This document shows positions 25,637 through 33,334 of a stretch of 47,703 nt of DNA, one piece after another (positions within the stretch are counted from its first letter, which is position 1; each line of letters begins with the position of its first letter). Location of the stretch: assembly GCA_902476295.1 (NCBI GenBank), contig CABSDC010000008.1:1-47703 (forward strand). Reading direction: 5' to 3'. A program made the position numbers and the translations under genes. The notes under the pieces are model-generated. The model was given only the letters and a program-made list of their open reading frames with translations, was not told where the DNA came from and ran no database searches. This stretch comes from SFTJ01 sp905210415. GTDB taxonomy: Bacteria > Bacteroidota > Bacteroidia > Bacteroidales > Muribaculaceae.

Positions 25637-26383
25637 ATGGACTCCAAAAAACGCGCAATCGTAATGGGTGCCACATCGGGCATCGGCAAAGAAGTGGCAA
25701 TCATTCTTGCCCAAAACGGATATGAAGTGGGCATCGCAGGACGCAGAGAGAATCTGCTTATCGACACCATGCACTCCACCGAAGGCATCGTAGATTATCA
25801 AGTGATTGACCTCAACTCCGACGATGCGCCCGACCTTTTACATCAACTAATAGCTCGACTTGGCGGCATCGACCTTTATTTTCATAGTTCTGGCATTGGG
25901 TTTCAGAATGTCGACCTTGACTCTGGCAAGGAAACCTCTACTACAGTCACCAACGTTCTTGGTTTCACAAGAATCATCGACACCGTTTTTGACTATTTCG
26001 TGAGCATCGGTCACGGACATATCGCTGCCATCAGTTCTATAGCCGGCACAAAGGGTCTTGGCGCCGCTCCTGCATATTCAGCATCTAAAGCTTACCAAAA
26101 CACCTATCTCGAAGCGCTCGCGCAATTGGCTTCTATCCGTGGAGTGAAAATAGGCTTTACCGATATTCGCCCAGGTTTCGTTGCCACCGATCTGCTCAAC
26201 GACGGCGCTAAATATCCCATGCTTCTCAACAAGACCGACGTGGCACACTATGCAGTAAAAGCCGTGTTAGCCGGACGCAGCGTAGCCACAATCGATTGGC
26301 GCTATCGCCTATTGGTTGCCCTTTGGAGAATGGTTCCGCGCTTCATCTGGACAAGAATGCCAATATCATCAAAGAAAAAATAA
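25637..26383 (+). CDS. Short-chain dehydrogenase/reductase
   Basis: A 248-residue NAD(P)-dependent oxidoreductase of the SDR superfamily. The cofactor loop is MGATSGIGKEV (about 10-19), and Arg-Arg after GIAG suggests NADP. The central motif S-S-G appears in FHSSGIGF where N-A-G is more usual. Catalytic Ser lies in AISSIAG, and Tyr/Lys in YSASK. The C-terminus has a hydrophobic, basic stretch (YRLLVALWRMVPRFIWTRM) like that of membrane-associated SDRs of the DltE/SadH type. The substrate is unknown. It is a single-gene unit ending at the hairpin shared with lon. Confidence 0.88.
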   Translation: MDSKKRAIVMGATSGIGKEVAIILAQNGYEVGIAGRRENLLIDTMHSTEGIVDYQVIDLNSDDAPDLLHQLIARLGGIDLYFHSSGIGFQNVDLDSGKETSTTVTNVLGFTRIIDTVFDYFVSIGHGHIAAISSIAGTKGLGAAPAYSASKAYQNTYLEALAQLASIRGVKIGFTDIRPGFVATDLLNDGAKYPMLLNKTDVAHYAVKAVLAGRSVATIDWRYRLLVALWRMVPRFIWTRMPISSKKK

Positions 26384-26410
26384 CACATCACGATAACTTA
26401 ACCAAAACGC

Positions 26411-26441
26411 ATTAGGGGCGGAACTTTGTTCCACCCCTAAT
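26411..26441. terminator. Terminator between the SDR gene and lon
   Basis: A 14-bp stem (26411-26424 with 26428-26441) with one C-A mismatch and a 3-base loop, between convergent genes. U-rich DNA lies on both sides (TATTTTATTTTTT on plus, CGTTTTGG on minus). Confidence 0.65.
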
Positions 26442-26462
26442 TATCTAAGTATATTTTATTTT

Positions 26463-28910
26463 TTACAAGTCTATTGCATCTTTCACTTTCTCATCGAGCA
26501 AAGCGAAATCAAGCACATCTTTCACCGTATCCACATAGTGGAATGTCAATCCACTAACATACGTATCCTTAATCTCATCGATATCCTTTTTGTTCTCACG
26601 GCAAAGCATGATATCGGTAATACCTGCACGCTTAGCTGCGAGGATTTTTTCCTTGATTCCACCAACAGGAAGCACCTTGCCACGCAATGTGATTTCGCCC
26701 GTCATTGCCAAATGATCGCGCACCTTACGTTGTGTGAACGATGATGCCAACGATGTCACCATTGTAACACCAGCCGACGGACCATCCTTTGGTATGGCAC
26801 CCTCTGGAACGTGGATATGCACATTATATTTATCAAACAATTCGTAATCAACGCCAAGCAGATCACTATGCGACTTCAGATACTGCATTGCTATCACTGC
26901 CGATTCTTTCATCACATCGCCAAGATTTCCTGTTAGGGTGAGTTTTTCTCCCTTACCCTTCGACAACGACGATTCCACATATAGTATTTCGCCACCCACT
27001 GCTGTCCATGCAAGTCCGGTAACGACTCCGGCAAACTCATTGCCTTCGTAGCGATCACGAGTATAGTCGTCTTGACCAAGATAATCCTTAAGGTTGTCTA
27101 TAGTGATTGTCTTTGGATAATCTTCCTCACCTATAGCCTTTATACGGGCAAGTTTACGAAGCACCTTAGCGATTTTCTTATCCAATTCGCGCACACCCGA
27201 CTCGCGTGTATAGCTTTCCACAATCTTCATCAGAGCAGGCTTGGTAAACGAAATCTCGCCCTTTGCAAAGCCGTTTTCTTTCAACTGTTTTGGCAACAAG
27301 TGTTTACGAGCGATTTCCACCTTTTCCTCTTGTATATAACCATTGATTTCAATGATTTCCATACGGTCGAGCAATGGCTGCGAAATCGTACTGAGCGAAT
27401 TGGCTGTTGCTATAAACAGCACATTCGACAAATCATAATCCACATCTATATAATTGTCATGGAAATGGCAGTTTTGTTCTGGGTCGAGCACCTCAAGCAA
27501 TGCCGAAGCAGGATCGCCCTTGAAATCCTGACCGATCTTATCAATCTCATCAAGGACAAACACTGGATTAGAGCTTTCGCATTTAGCCAAAGCCTCCATA
27601 ATTCTACCGGGCATAGCCCCAATATATGTTCGTCTGTGACCTCTGATCTCAGCCTCGTCATGCAAACCGCCAAGCGAAATGCGGGCATACTTTCTGTTAA
27701 GGGCTTCCGCTATCGAACGTCCGAGCGAGGTCTTACCCACCCCTGGAGGTCCATAAAGGCAGATGATTGGCGACTTCATATCGCCACGCAACTTCAATAC
27801 AGCCAAATGCTCAAGAATGCGGTCTTTCACATTCTCAAGGCCATAATGGTCGCGATTAAGCTTACCTTCAACCTTTTTCAGATTGAAACTGTCGTGTGTG
27901 AATACATTCCACGGCAGGTTGAGCAATTGGTCGAGATAAGTATATTGCACCGAATAATCTGGAGATTGCGGATTAAGGCGCTCCAACTTCTTCAGTTCTT
28001 TTTGGAAATGGTTCTTCGTGCTTTCATTCCATTTCTTCTTCTTCGCACGTTCTTGGAAATTTTCTATATCATCAAAATCTCCTGTACCAAGTTCATCCTG
28101 AATAGTGCGTATCTGTTGTTGCAAGAAATGCTCACGTTGTTGTTGCGAAAGGTCTTCACGAGTTTTATTTTGGATCTGCGCCTTCAGATCTATCAACTGA
28201 GCCTCTTTGGTCAAGACCTTATACAACAGAAAACTGCGCTTCTTCATATTCTCCTCTTCGAGCATCTGCTGCTTCATATCAGGGTCAATTGGAGTATTGC
28301 AGCACAAGAAGTTAACCAAATAGGCAGAATCTGAGATATTCTTCACAGCAAAGGTCATCTCACGTGCGCCATCGCCCAGCTTTTTCAGCATATCGAAAGT
28401 TAAATCCTTAAGCGACGACACCAATGCCTCAAATTCAGCATCGCCCTGCTGTGGCACAAAATCATCAAGCAACGTCACCACACCTCTATTATAAGGTATA
28501 GTCTGGGTGATCTTATTCAGTTTAAAGCGGCCCTTACCCTGCAATATCACATTAGTGGTACTATCAGGCAACTCAAGCACCTTGAGTATTTCGGCCACCA
28601 CGCCCACACTATACAAATCGCTTTGCGTAGGATCATCGGTAGTATAATCATATTGGCACACCACGCCAATCAGCGAGTTTTCCTTCTGGGCTGCCTTGAC
28701 CAATGCCAACGATTTGCTTCGGCCTATTGCCACTGGCATAGTGATACCCGGGAAAAGCACCATATTGCGTAGGGCAAGTATTGGCAAATCGTTCTCATCA
28801 AGCAATTTCTCATTACCCTCTCCTTCTTCACTCTTTATCTCGGTGAAAATAGGCATTATATGTGATGTTTCTTCCTCTTGCATATAATCAAAATCTTTAA
28901 AATGCTTCAT
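26463..28910 (-). CDS. lon: ATP-dependent protease Lon
   Basis: AAA+ serine protease that degrades misfolded and regulatory proteins in the cytoplasm. The N-terminal substrate domain is about 40-240, a coiled coil about 215-310, Walker A GPPGVGKTS (about 387-395) and Walker B VFVLDEIDK (about 450-458). The Ser-Lys dyad is S712 in PKDGPSAGV and K755 in GGIKEKILAAK. At 815 residues it is normal size for LonA, with a short acidic N-terminal extension (about 10-35). The promoter region has two TAnnTTTG elements; no HrcA/CIRCE-type inverted repeat is visible. Confidence 0.97.
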   Translation of the reverse strand: MKHFKDFDYMQEEETSHIMPIFTEIKSEEGEGNEKLLDENDLPILALRNMVLFPGITMPVAIGRSKSLALVKAAQKENSLIGVVCQYDYTTDDPTQSDLYSVGVVAEILKVLELPDSTTNVILQGKGRFKLNKITQTIPYNRGVVTLLDDFVPQQGDAEFEALVSSLKDLTFDMLKKLGDGAREMTFAVKNISDSAYLVNFLCCNTPIDPDMKQQMLEEENMKKRSFLLYKVLTKEAQLIDLKAQIQNKTREDLSQQQREHFLQQQIRTIQDELGTGDFDDIENFQERAKKKKWNESTKNHFQKELKKLERLNPQSPDYSVQYTYLDQLLNLPWNVFTHDSFNLKKVEGKLNRDHYGLENVKDRILEHLAVLKLRGDMKSPIICLYGPPGVGKTSLGRSIAEALNRKYARISLGGLHDEAEIRGHRRTYIGAMPGRIMEALAKCESSNPVFVLDEIDKIGQDFKGDPASALLEVLDPEQNCHFHDNYIDVDYDLSNVLFIATANSLSTISQPLLDRMEIIEINGYIQEEKVEIARKHLLPKQLKENGFAKGEISFTKPALMKIVESYTRESGVRELDKKIAKVLRKLARIKAIGEEDYPKTITIDNLKDYLGQDDYTRDRYEGNEFAGVVTGLAWTAVGGEILYVESSLSKGKGEKLTLTGNLGDVMKESAVIAMQYLKSHSDLLGVDYELFDKYNVHIHVPEGAIPKDGPSAGVTMVTSLASSFTQRKVRDHLAMTGEITLRGKVLPVGGIKEKILAAKRAGITDIMLCRENKKDIDEIKDTYVSGLTFHYVDTVKDVLDFALLDEKVKDAIDL

Positions 28911-29161
28911 TCTTTTCTGCTTTCTAACTTAAAAATCGTTGCAAAGTTATACAACTATCTTTATTATAGCAAATCGTATGCCAAATATACACATTATAAT
29001 ACAGCGTCTATAAAGTATCTGTGTTTCACATAATCGCCCACAAAAACTCAAAATTTCAGGCACCACAATCTTTTCGATTTCCTTCTCATCACGAACACTA
29101 ACCCCACCGTCATAATCGACTAAAAACTATCATTTTGTTATAGATTTAACAAAGTTTTGCA
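28911..29161. other. Intergenic region between lon and gdhA (first part)
   Basis: The lon-gdhA divergent gap is 404 bp. It contains the lon promoter(s) at 28942-28972 and 28982-28989 and the gdhA promoter at 29215-29222. The middle (about 29000-29160) shows no open frame, RNA signature or strong hairpin that I can recognise. Confidence 0.5.
28942..28972 (-). promoter_or_regulatory. Promoter of lon (TTG, 20 bp, TAACTTTG)
   Basis: On the minus strand TTG (28972-28970), a 20-bp spacer and TAACTTTG (28949-28942) lie about 35 bp before the ATG. A second element, TATATTTG, occurs at 28989-28982, so lon may have two starts. Confidence 0.55.
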
Positions 29162-29178
29162 ATTCTTTTGCAAAGAAT
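29162..29178. promoter_or_regulatory. Dyad upstream of the gdhA promoter
   Basis: ATTCTTT-TGC-AAAGAAT is a perfect 7-bp dyad, 37 bp upstream of the gdhA -7 element. This is a position where an activator could bind. No known operator is recognised. Confidence 0.3.
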
Positions 29179-29214
29179 AATTGAAAAATATGCCCTAGTT
29201 AGGTAAATATGCTT

Positions 29215-29222
29215 TATATTTG
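29215..29222 (+). promoter_or_regulatory. -7 element (TATATTTG) for gdhA
   Basis: TATATTTG, 93 bp before the gdhA ATG. No TTG is present at the expected -33 position, which suits an activator-dependent promoter. Confidence 0.45.
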
Positions 29223-29314
29223 CAATGTAAAAAGGTTTAAAGTGAATGCCATAATCGACACTTACATAAGACCAAAATAAACGAACTAAACTACTTTTAA
29301 ATTTTTCATATATC

Positions 29315-30652
29315 ATGAATGTTAACGAAATTCTTAGCAACCTCGAAGCTAAGCACCCAGGCGAAAAGGAATACCTTCAAGCCGTGAGAGAAGTTCTCTT
29401 GTCAGTTCAAGATGTTTACAACCAACATCCAGAGTTTGAAAAGGCTAAAATCATTGAAAGAATGGTTGAGCCAGACCGTATCTTCACTTTCCGTGTATCT
29501 TGGGTAGACGATAAGGGAGAAGTGCAAACAAACCTTGGCTATCGCGTTCAATTCAACAACGCTATCGGCCCGTATAAAGGTGGTATCCGCTTCCACGCAT
29601 CTGTCAACCTTTCAATATTGAAATTCTTAGGTTTCGAACAAACATTTAAGAATGCACTTACTACATTGCCTATGGGCGGTGGTAAGGGTGGTTCTGACTT
29701 CAGCCCACGCGGTAAGAGCGACGGCGAAATCATGCGTTTCTGCCAAGCTTTCATCCTCGAATTGTGGCGCAACCTCGGTCCAGACCGCGACGTTCCAGCT
29801 GGTGACATCGGCGTAGGTGGCCGTGAAGTTGGCTATATGTTCGGCATGTATAAGAAACTCGCTCGCGAACACACTGGTACATTCACTGGCAAGGGCCTTG
29901 AATTCGGTGGTTCTAAGATTCGTCCTGAAGCAACAGGTTTCGGCGCTTGCTATTTCGTACGCAATATGCTCAAGACTATGGGCACTGACTTCGCAGGCAA
30001 GACTGTAGCTATCTCTGGCTTCGGCAACGTGGCTTGGGGTGCTGCTCTTAAGGCTACTCAACTTGGCGCTAAGGTTGTTACCATCTCTGGTCCTGACGGT
30101 TATGTTTACGACCCAGACGGCATCTCTGGCGAAAAGATCGATTATATGCTTCAACTCCGCGCTTCTGGCGAAGACATCGTTGCTCCATACGCGAAGAAGT
30201 TCCCTGGCGCTACATTCATCCCTGGCCGTAAGCCTTGGGAAGTCAAGGTTGACATCGCTATGCCTTGCGCTACTCAAAACGAGCTCGGTAAGGAAGACGC
30301 AGAAAACCTTGTTAAGAACGGCGTTACAATGGTAGGTGAAGTTTCTAACATGGGATGTACTCCTGAAGCTATCGATACATTCATCAATGCTAAGATTCCT
30401 TACGGTCCTGGTAAGGCTGTCAACGCTGGTGGTGTTGCTACTTCTGGTCTTGAAATGAGCCAAAACGCTCTTCACCTTTCTTGGACTGAAGAAGAAGTTG
30501 ACGAACGTCTCCACACTATCATGAACGATATCCATACTCAATGCTTGAAGTATGGTACCGAAGAAGACGGTTACATCAACTACATGAAGGGTGCTAACAT
30601 TGCTGGCTTCATGAAGGTTGCACACGCTATGATGGCTCAAGGTGTAATCTAA
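29315..30652 (+). CDS. gdhA: NADP-specific glutamate dehydrogenase
   Basis: Interconverts 2-oxoglutarate plus ammonium and glutamate; the main ammonium-assimilating enzyme in gut Bacteroidales. A hexameric-type enzyme of 445 residues. The substrate motif is LPMGGGKGGSDFSPRGKS with K124, the conserved region DIGVGGREVGYMFG follows, and the Rossmann loop is ISGFGNVAWGAA. Codon usage is strongly biased toward C-ending and GGT/GGC codons compared with flanking genes, pointing to high expression. It is monocistronic with a strong terminator at 30688-30722. A long antisense open frame inside it is an artefact of this codon bias. Confidence 0.97.
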   Translation: MNVNEILSNLEAKHPGEKEYLQAVREVLLSVQDVYNQHPEFEKAKIIERMVEPDRIFTFRVSWVDDKGEVQTNLGYRVQFNNAIGPYKGGIRFHASVNLSILKFLGFEQTFKNALTTLPMGGGKGGSDFSPRGKSDGEIMRFCQAFILELWRNLGPDRDVPAGDIGVGGREVGYMFGMYKKLAREHTGTFTGKGLEFGGSKIRPEATGFGACYFVRNMLKTMGTDFAGKTVAISGFGNVAWGAALKATQLGAKVVTISGPDGYVYDPDGISGEKIDYMLQLRASGEDIVAPYAKKFPGATFIPGRKPWEVKVDIAMPCATQNELGKEDAENLVKNGVTMVGEVSNMGCTPEAIDTFINAKIPYGPGKAVNAGGVATSGLEMSQNALHLSWTEEEVDERLHTIMNDIHTQCLKYGTEEDGYINYMKGANIAGFMKVAHAMMAQGVI

Positions 30653-30687
30653 TTCACTACGCTACATTATCCTTTTTTAAATAGCAT

Positions 30688-30722
30688 TGCCTTGGGCGAA
30701 TTTGTCGCTCAAGGCATTTTTT
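30688..30722 (+). terminator. Terminator of gdhA
   Basis: A 12-bp stem (30688-30699 with 30705-30716, one G-U), a 5-base loop and a T-run at 30717-30722. Confidence 0.85.
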
Positions 30723-30724
30723 AT

Positions 30725-30732
30725 TAATTTTG
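30725..30732 (+). promoter_or_regulatory. Possible -7 element (TAATTTTG) for crcB-rlmH
   Basis: TAATTTTG directly after the gdhA terminator. If used, the leader to crcB would be about 215 nt, unusually long; a nearer promoter is not visible. The gap 30733-30951 otherwise contains a small hairpin (CCGAAT/ATTCGG) and the repeated 20-bp motif. Confidence 0.35.
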
Positions 30733-30819
30733 CAACCGAATCTTATCCCAATTCGGGCATTAGGGGTTGGATGGATTTCGGAATTTTAGAAGTGCAGATT
30801 TTAATTGTTTTTTAATGTG

Positions 30820-30839
30820 TAATAGCAAGCTATTGCGAG
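30820..30839 (-). repeat. Intergenic 20-bp motif, copy 2
   Basis: On the minus strand it reads CTCGCAATAGCTTGCTATTA, 19/20 identical to 8888-8907. The core AATAGC-AA-GCTATT is a perfect palindrome here. It lies 113 bp upstream of crcB. Confidence 0.55.
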
Positions 30840-30951
30840 TTAAAAACAACCAAAAGATGCCTTATAAAAACCGAAAGACTCCAAGCAGTAGAAATAATTT
30901 CAAATATACGTCCTAATGACCGATTTGGGTTTATTGAAACGCGCAAAATAT

Positions 30952-31323
30952 ATGATAAAATCGATGCTTATAGCTGGTGCAGGAGGATTTTTAGGCACTT
31001 GCGGTAGATACTTGGTAAGCCGTCTCACTGCTGGTTGGACAATCTCACCTTTCCCAATCGGCACATTCTTGGTCAATATGATTGGCTGCTTATTAATCGG
31101 GCTGCTTTTCGGACTTGCTCAGCGCAGCAACATCCTGTCGCAACACCTAAACATACTACTCATCACTGGTTTCTGCGGAGGTTTCACCACTTTCTCTACA
31201 TTCTCCAACGAAATGCATATCCTCACCCAATCGCGCCATTGGATGTGCGCAGCGTGCTACCTAAGCCTTAGCATAATCTTAGGTATACTGATGGTTTTGC
31301 TTGGAAGAAACATTGCTCATTAA
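30952..31323 (+). CDS. crcB: Fluoride efflux channel CrcB/Fluc
   Basis: A 123-residue inner-membrane fluoride channel acting as a dual-topology dimer. Four hydrophobic segments are visible. Family motifs are GAGGFLGTCGRYLVSR near the start, PIGTFLVNMIGCLLIG in helix 2 and TGFCGGFTTFSTFSNE (Phe-box and Thr/Ser track) in helix 3. The frame is open to 30916, but the ATG at 30952 (MIKSMLIAGAGG) matches the family start. It lies 21 bp before rlmH. I looked for a fluoride riboswitch in the upstream 215 bp and could not draw one. Confidence 0.93.
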   Translation: MIKSMLIAGAGGFLGTCGRYLVSRLTAGWTISPFPIGTFLVNMIGCLLIGLLFGLAQRSNILSQHLNILLITGFCGGFTTFSTFSNEMHILTQSRHWMCAACYLSLSIILGILMVLLGRNIAH

Positions 31324-31344
31324 TCACAACAAAAAATCAAAAAT

Positions 31345-31818
31345 ATGAAGATTACTCTTGCCGTAGTAGGCAAAATTTCAGGAGGATACCTCAAACAAGG
31401 AATAGATGATTACACCAATCGTCTAAGCCACTATCTACCTTTCAACATACAATATATAGCCGACGCAAAAAGCACAAAAAATCTCACCGAAGCACAACAG
31501 AAAAAGCAAGAAAGCAAAAACATACTTGCAGCAATCGACAAGAGCGACTATGTGGTACTGCTCGACGAGCATGGCAAAGAATTCACCTCGATGGATTTCT
31601 CTCGCTATATCGACAAGAAAATGACTACGGTAAGCAAACGCCTTGTTTTCGTGGTTGGTGGCCCTTATGGATTCGACGAAGACGTCTACGCTCGCGCAAA
31701 CGAGAAAATCTCGCTTTCAAAAATGACATTTTCTCACGAAATGATTCGCCTGATTTTCACAGAGCAATTATATCGAGCAATGACTATTCTTAATGGCGAA
31801 CCATATCACCACGAATAG
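31345..31818 (+). CDS. rlmH: 23S rRNA (pseudouridine-1915-N3)-methyltransferase
   Basis: SPOUT-class methyltransferase that methylates pseudouridine 1915 in helix 69 of 23S rRNA. It is 157 residues, the normal size. The SAM-binding knot is seen in VVLLDEHGKEFTS, FVVGGPYGFDEDV and SKMTFSHEMIRLIFTEQLYRA. The C-terminal YHHE matches the conserved Y-H-x-E end. It is cotranscribed with crcB and convergent with hemW, with only 9 bp between the stops. Confidence 0.96.
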   Translation: MKITLAVVGKISGGYLKQGIDDYTNRLSHYLPFNIQYIADAKSTKNLTEAQQKKQESKNILAAIDKSDYVVLLDEHGKEFTSMDFSRYIDKKMTTVSKRLVFVVGGPYGFDEDVYARANEKISLSKMTFSHEMIRLIFTEQLYRAMTILNGEPYHHE

Positions 31819-31827
31819 CCGAGGAAA

Positions 31828-32970
31828 TCAATCTTCATCCTCTACATACATCAATTCGCGGATTATAGCATCCGACATCATCACGCCTCCGCGCGTAAGC
31901 CGATAGATATCATCACCATCTCGCTCCATCATGGACGATAATACAAACTGTTGTGATATTTCAGCAAAACGCTTAGCCATAGCATCACCATACTCGCGAG
32001 TGATTTCCGACAGACTTACACCCCATCTCGTGCGCAATCTCACCATAACAGTCTCATTATAACGTTGCCACCAAAGTTCTTGCTCCTCCTCAAAAGCAGC
32101 GATTCCTTGTTCTATATCGTCTAAATACTGCTTAATATTTTGCGGATTATACCGGCGCACCATGCCATCATAACTATGCGCAGCAGCACCAAGTCCAAGG
32201 TATGGCGAACCATTCCAATAACTTGAATTGTGCTTTGAATACATCTCAGGCAACGCAAAATTAGAAATCTCGTAATGATCATATCCGGCCGTAGACAATC
32301 TGCTGCATAATTCATCATACATCATCACACACATATCATCATCAGCTTCTCTGATTTTACCCATATCGCGCAGTTTAGTCAAGGCCGTGCCCTCTTCATA
32401 ACTCAGGCAATAGGCACTGATATGATTCACACCAAGCCCAATAGCACAGTCAATTGAGTGACGCCAAGTATCGATGGTTTGCTCAGGCAGTCCATATATC
32501 AAATCGATACTTATGTTATCAATGCCCGCGCGCTTAATCCTCGCAACGGCTTCCACGGCCCCCTGTGCATTATGGCGACGATTAACGGCCTTTAATTCCG
32601 AATCAACAAACGACTGTATGCCAATGCTCACCCGATTTACGCCGCATTGCTTAACATTATACATATATTCCTCTGTCACATCATCGGGGTTAACCTCAAT
32701 AGTCACTTCGAGGACGCGATTGAAATCCACCATTTTCTTGATTCCCGCCAATAACTGGCCCAACTGATCTGCAGTCAGCACCGATGGCGTGCCACCACCT
32801 ATATATATAGTACGCACGTCATCAAGGGAGATTTCATTTTTCCTTATCGACAATTCACCGATTATAGCATCCACATATCTGTCGGCATACGCAGTATTAA
32901 CCACAGAATAAAAGTCGCAATAGGTACAACGTCGTTTACAAAAAGGAATATGAATGTATATGCCTGCCAT
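31828..32970 (-). CDS. hemW: Radical SAM heme chaperone HemW (coproporphyrinogen oxidase-like)
   Basis: A 380-residue radical SAM protein of the HemW/HemN-like family. The iron-sulfur motif is CKRRCTYC (C11, C15, C18) right after MAGIYIHIPF. YIGGGTPSVL, TIEVNPDD and VNRVSIGIQSF are family motifs, and a HemN C-terminal domain follows. True HemN has a further Cys after the C-x-x-x-C-x-x-C motif (C-x-C); here Asp-Phe follows, supporting HemW (heme delivery) over oxidase. The frame is open to 33012, but the ATG at 32970 gives the family N-terminus. Confidence 0.92.
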   Translation of the reverse strand: MAGIYIHIPFCKRRCTYCDFYSVVNTAYADRYVDAIIGELSIRKNEISLDDVRTIYIGGGTPSVLTADQLGQLLAGIKKMVDFNRVLEVTIEVNPDDVTEEYMYNVKQCGVNRVSIGIQSFVDSELKAVNRRHNAQGAVEAVARIKRAGIDNISIDLIYGLPEQTIDTWRHSIDCAIGLGVNHISAYCLSYEEGTALTKLRDMGKIREADDDMCVMMYDELCSRLSTAGYDHYEISNFALPEMYSKHNSSYWNGSPYLGLGAAAHSYDGMVRRYNPQNIKQYLDDIEQGIAAFEEEQELWWQRYNETVMVRLRTRWGVSLSEITREYGDAMAKRFAEISQQFVLSSMMERDGDDIYRLTRGGVMMSDAIIRELMYVEDED

Positions 32971-32999
32971 TATCCACCGTATATATAAAAATTCGCATA

Positions 33000-33007
33000 C
33001 AAAATTA
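33000..33007 (-). promoter_or_regulatory. -7 element (TAATTTTG) for hemW
   Basis: The minus strand reads TAATTTTG, 30 bp before the ATG at 32970. This position also supports the shorter start. Confidence 0.45.
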
Positions 33008-33334
33008 CTCAATTATACCAACATTGCCATAAAACAGATTTCCATTTCACCCCGCTTTTGAGTTAAATCATATCACAAATAGCACTTTTAGCAAACAATT
33101 AAGTGTGTTTTGAAACTTTGTTTACCATATTTTTAATTTTTTTGATAGTAAATATTAAAATAATTGACAAAACATTATTATATTTGTGATGTTATCAATA
33201 GCAAAAAGCAAATACCGCAATGATGCATTGATTGACAACATAGAAACAAAAAACAACAAAATTAGCTATTGTGCGCATAGCACATACAGCAAAGAAACTA
33301 AATACCAATACATTAACCTCAATTTATAAATAAC
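33008..33334. other. Long upstream region and leader of the EF-G2 gene
   Basis: This stretch between divergent hemW and the EF-G2 gene holds the -7 element at 33179-33186 and then a leader of about 140 nt, rich in A and C. It can form small hairpins (e.g. TGTGC-GCATA-GCACA near 33270-33285). Upstream of the -7 element there are A/T-rich dyads but no site I can name. In Bacteroides the equivalent gene is activated in carbon starvation by the Crp-like regulator Cur (BT4338). Confidence 0.45.
33179..33186 (+). promoter_or_regulatory. -7 element (TATATTTG) for the EF-G2 gene
   Basis: TATATTTG with no TTG at the -33 position, so the promoter may need an activator. The leader would be about 140 nt. 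Confidence 0.45.

Noticed and set aside
27072..28334. 420-codon open frame antisense to lon
   Set aside because: Its translation is low-complexity and rich in Ile, Leu, His and Cys without domain motifs, while the minus strand encodes a perfect Lon.
29627..30640. 337-codon open frame antisense to gdhA
   Set aside because: It mirrors the strong codon bias of gdhA (few minus-strand stops), has no promoter and no recognisable motif; gdhA itself is certain.
30733..30951. Fluoride riboswitch before crcB
   Set aside because: I could not build the conserved pseudoknot or find the typical conserved blocks; only a small hairpin is present.
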